Below, piece by piece: positions 63,253-64,000 of a stretch of DNA of 64,000 nucleotides. Positions within the stretch are counted from its first letter, which is position 1; each line of letters begins with the position of its first letter. This stretch comes from Cryobacterium sp. MP_M3 (lineage in GTDB: Bacteria; Actinomycetota; Actinomycetes; Actinomycetales; Microbacteriaceae): positions 1 through 64,000 of the forward strand of contig NZ_JADOVI010000013.1 of the NCBI RefSeq assembly GCF_015752155.1, written 5' to 3'. Below the pieces are notes generated by a model, which was not told where the DNA came from, did not search any database, and saw nothing but the letters and a program-made list of their open reading frames with translations. The position numbers were made by a program, and so were the translations under genes.

Positions 63253-63325
63253 TGGCCCCGACCGGCGTCGATCCGGTGACCTTTCGATTTTCAGTCGAAC
63301 GCTCTACCAACTGAGCTACAGGGCC
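63253..63325 (-). tRNA. tRNA-Phe (GAA)
   Basis: 73 nt, full cloverleaf. Acceptor GGCCCTG pairs imperfectly with the 3' CGGGGCC region, the D arm is GCTCAGTTGGTAGAGC, the anticodon loop CTGAAAA carries GAA, and the T arm has GGATCGACGCC. The 3' CCA is not encoded. Confidence 0.93.
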
Positions 63326-63357
63326 AGAAAGAAACCTCGAGAAGTCGCTTTCCAAGG

Positions 63358-63382
63358 AAAAAAACCCTCTCTTTCGAAAGGG
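63358..63382 (-). terminator. Terminator-like hairpin between tRNA-Asp and tRNA-Phe
   Basis: On the minus strand CCCTTTC-GAAA-GAGAGGG (7 bp with a GNRA loop, one G.T pair) is followed by seven T residues, about 14 nt past tRNA-Asp. It implies separate or partly read-through transcription of tRNA-Phe. Confidence 0.75.
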
Positions 63383-63395
63383 CCTGTTGCCTTTG

Positions 63396-63469
63396 CGACC
63401 CTGACCGGACTTGAACCGGCGACCTCCGCCGTGACAGGGCGGCGCGCTAACCAACTGCGCTACAGGGCC
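63396..63469 (-). tRNA. tRNA-Asp (GTC)
   Basis: 74 nt. Acceptor GGCCCTG/CAGGGTC with discriminator G, D arm GCGCAGTTGGTTAGCGC, anticodon stem CCGCC/GGCGG with loop CTGTCAC (GTC), and T loop GGTTCAAGTCC. No encoded CCA. Confidence 0.95.
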
Positions 63470-63557
63470 TCGTGATGAGACACATTCTTTATTCTATTGC
63501 GTGTGTACAGCTTGCAACGTGCACATAAGTCTTGCACATTTTTTGAAACGAACTGCG

Positions 63558-63630
63558 TAGCCCCAACGGGATTCGAACCCGTGTTAACGCCGTGAAAGGG
63601 CGCCGTCCTAGGCCTCTAAACGATGGGGCC
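63558..63630 (-). tRNA. tRNA-Glu (TTC)
   Basis: 73 nt. Acceptor GGCCCCA/TGGGGCT with discriminator A, D arm with TCGTTTAGAGGCCTAGGA, anticodon loop CTTTCAC (TTC) and T arm CGGGTTCGAATCCCG. The three tRNA genes lie in one minus-strand cluster (Glu, Asp, Phe in transcription order). Confidence 0.95.
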
Positions 63631-63837
63631 GAGACGCCATAAACTTCATGGCTTCCGACGCATAAGCATACGGTCTGCACGCGGCAAATCCCAAATCGAG
63701 TCCGAAACGGCGTTGCGCGGCCCGATTCCCGGCCACATCCCGTGGGGGAGGCAGACCCGGCTCGCCCGCGAATGGCCGGGCCGCGGGCCGGTTCCCGGGT
63801 TAGATTCGGCAGAATGCTGGGCGCGTATGCCCGAAGT

Positions 63838-63880
63838 TGTTATTGTGAAAAGAGTTAACACAGTTACGCATGTGTTTAAC
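63838..63880 (+). promoter_or_regulatory. GTTA(A/C) repeats upstream of the last gene
   Basis: GTTATT, GTTAAC, GTTACG and TGTTTAAC occur within 42 bp; GTTAACACA and TGTGTTTAAC also form an imperfect hairpin. The array ends 19 bp before the ATG at 63899. Direct GTTAC-type repeats are the usual pattern of MtrA-like sites in actinobacteria (from memory). The rest of the 268-bp spacer after tRNA-Glu shows nothing else. Confidence 0.35.
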
Positions 63881-63898
63881 GAGCCCGATCGGGGAGTA

Positions 63899-64000
63899 AT
63901 GAAGCGCACGGCACACGAAAACGGCCGCACCGTCCTGCAGCGGCTGGGGGGTCTCCGGCCCTCGTCCGGCGCACGCTCTTCCGGCACCCGCCTCCGGCGC
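63899..64000 (+). CDS. Start of an unidentified gene (partial)
   Basis: 34 codons run to the window edge from ATG 63899, with GGGGAGTA just upstream. The visible residues (MKRTAHENGRTVLQRLGG, then Ser/Arg/Gly-rich) are basic and could precede a membrane or signal segment. No family can be assigned. Confidence 0.5.
   Translation, partial: MKRTAHENGRTVLQRLGGLRPSSGARSSGTRLRR

Noticed and set aside
63631-63898. c-di-AMP (ydaO-type) riboswitch before the last gene
   Set aside because: Considered because wall-hydrolase genes in actinobacteria often have one, but the conserved core elements could not be found.
1-64000. Prophage, integrase or insertion sequence
   Set aside because: No transposase, integrase or phage structural gene was seen. 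The DUF222 fragment and REP-like element are the only repeat-associated items.

Overview
The window is high-GC DNA with dense genes, short gaps and many ATGA, GTGA and TTGA stop/start overlaps. It carries actinobacterial hallmarks: a DUF222/13E12 HNH-type protein, DrrA-type ABC exporters, a SARP regulator, YcnI-CopC copper proteins, a cysteine-type histidase signature and a formimidoylglutamate-deiminase type hut operon. A Gram-positive actinobacterium, most likely a Microbacteriaceae member (Cryobacterium/Leifsonia-like), is the best guess. That is inference from gene style and gene content only; no 16S gene is present.

Layout. 1-2.4 kb: the 5' part of a DUF222 protein, a REP-like repeat, a GNAT acetyltransferase and an ArsR-DUF2071 pair with a palindromic operator. 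2.4-9.4 kb: a histidine-utilisation operon on the minus strand (iclR-hutU-M20 amidohydrolase-hutF-hutI-hutD). 9.5-12.4 kb: a secreted M23 peptidase and a SARP regulator. 12.6-20.9 kb: an extracellular oxidase locus, made of a 1916-aa animal-type haem peroxidase with RTX, fibronectin and Ig-like modules, a Tat-exported multicopper oxidase and a lipoprotein. A two-component system lies convergent to it (20.9-22.9 kb). 23.2-25.6 kb: hutH divergent from a second IclR regulator. 25.7-29 kb: membrane protein, esterase, FUSC transporter and GNAT. 29.2-31.4 kb: a DEAD-box helicase with a long repetitive Arg/Tyr/Asp-rich N-terminus. 31.4-33 kb: Usp, hotdog thioesterase and a TetR regulator. 33.1-36.5 kb: a self-contained RHH regulator-DUF4097-DrrAB exporter operon. 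36.5-43.1 kb: phenylacetate catabolism (paaK-paaI divergent from paaABCDE-enoyl-CoA hydratase) with a PaaR-type operator. 43.2-48 kb: a pentapeptide-like/bactofilin-like membrane protein, a duplicated small membrane gene, a lipoprotein, a thioredoxin-reductase-like flavoprotein divergent from an XRE-cupin regulator, and a GreA-like protein. 48.2-51.5 kb: DMT transporter and a copper locus (membrane protein-ycnI-copC). 51.5-56.4 kb: recQ, a methyltransferase and acyl-CoA oxidase. 56.5-60.4 kb: an ABC exporter with a DesK-like two-component system. 60.4-63 kb: proline iminopeptidase, zinc metallopeptidase and a left-handed beta-helix acetyltransferase. 63.2-64 kb: tRNA-Phe, -Asp and -Glu with terminators, then the start of an unidentified gene.

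How the parts work together. The two hut segments give the route histidine, urocanate, imidazolonepropionate, formiminoglutamate, formylglutamate; the M20 amidohydrolase is a candidate for the last step because no HutG is visible. PaaK activates phenylacetate to its CoA thioester, PaaABCDE epoxidises it and the hydratase acts further down; the later genes (paaZ, paaH, paaJ) are not in the window. The most intriguing locus is the haem peroxidase plus multicopper oxidase operon, because these are the two enzyme classes implicated in bacterial Mn(II) oxidation and extracellular aromatic oxidation. Here they sit in one operon of an apparently monoderm bacterium.
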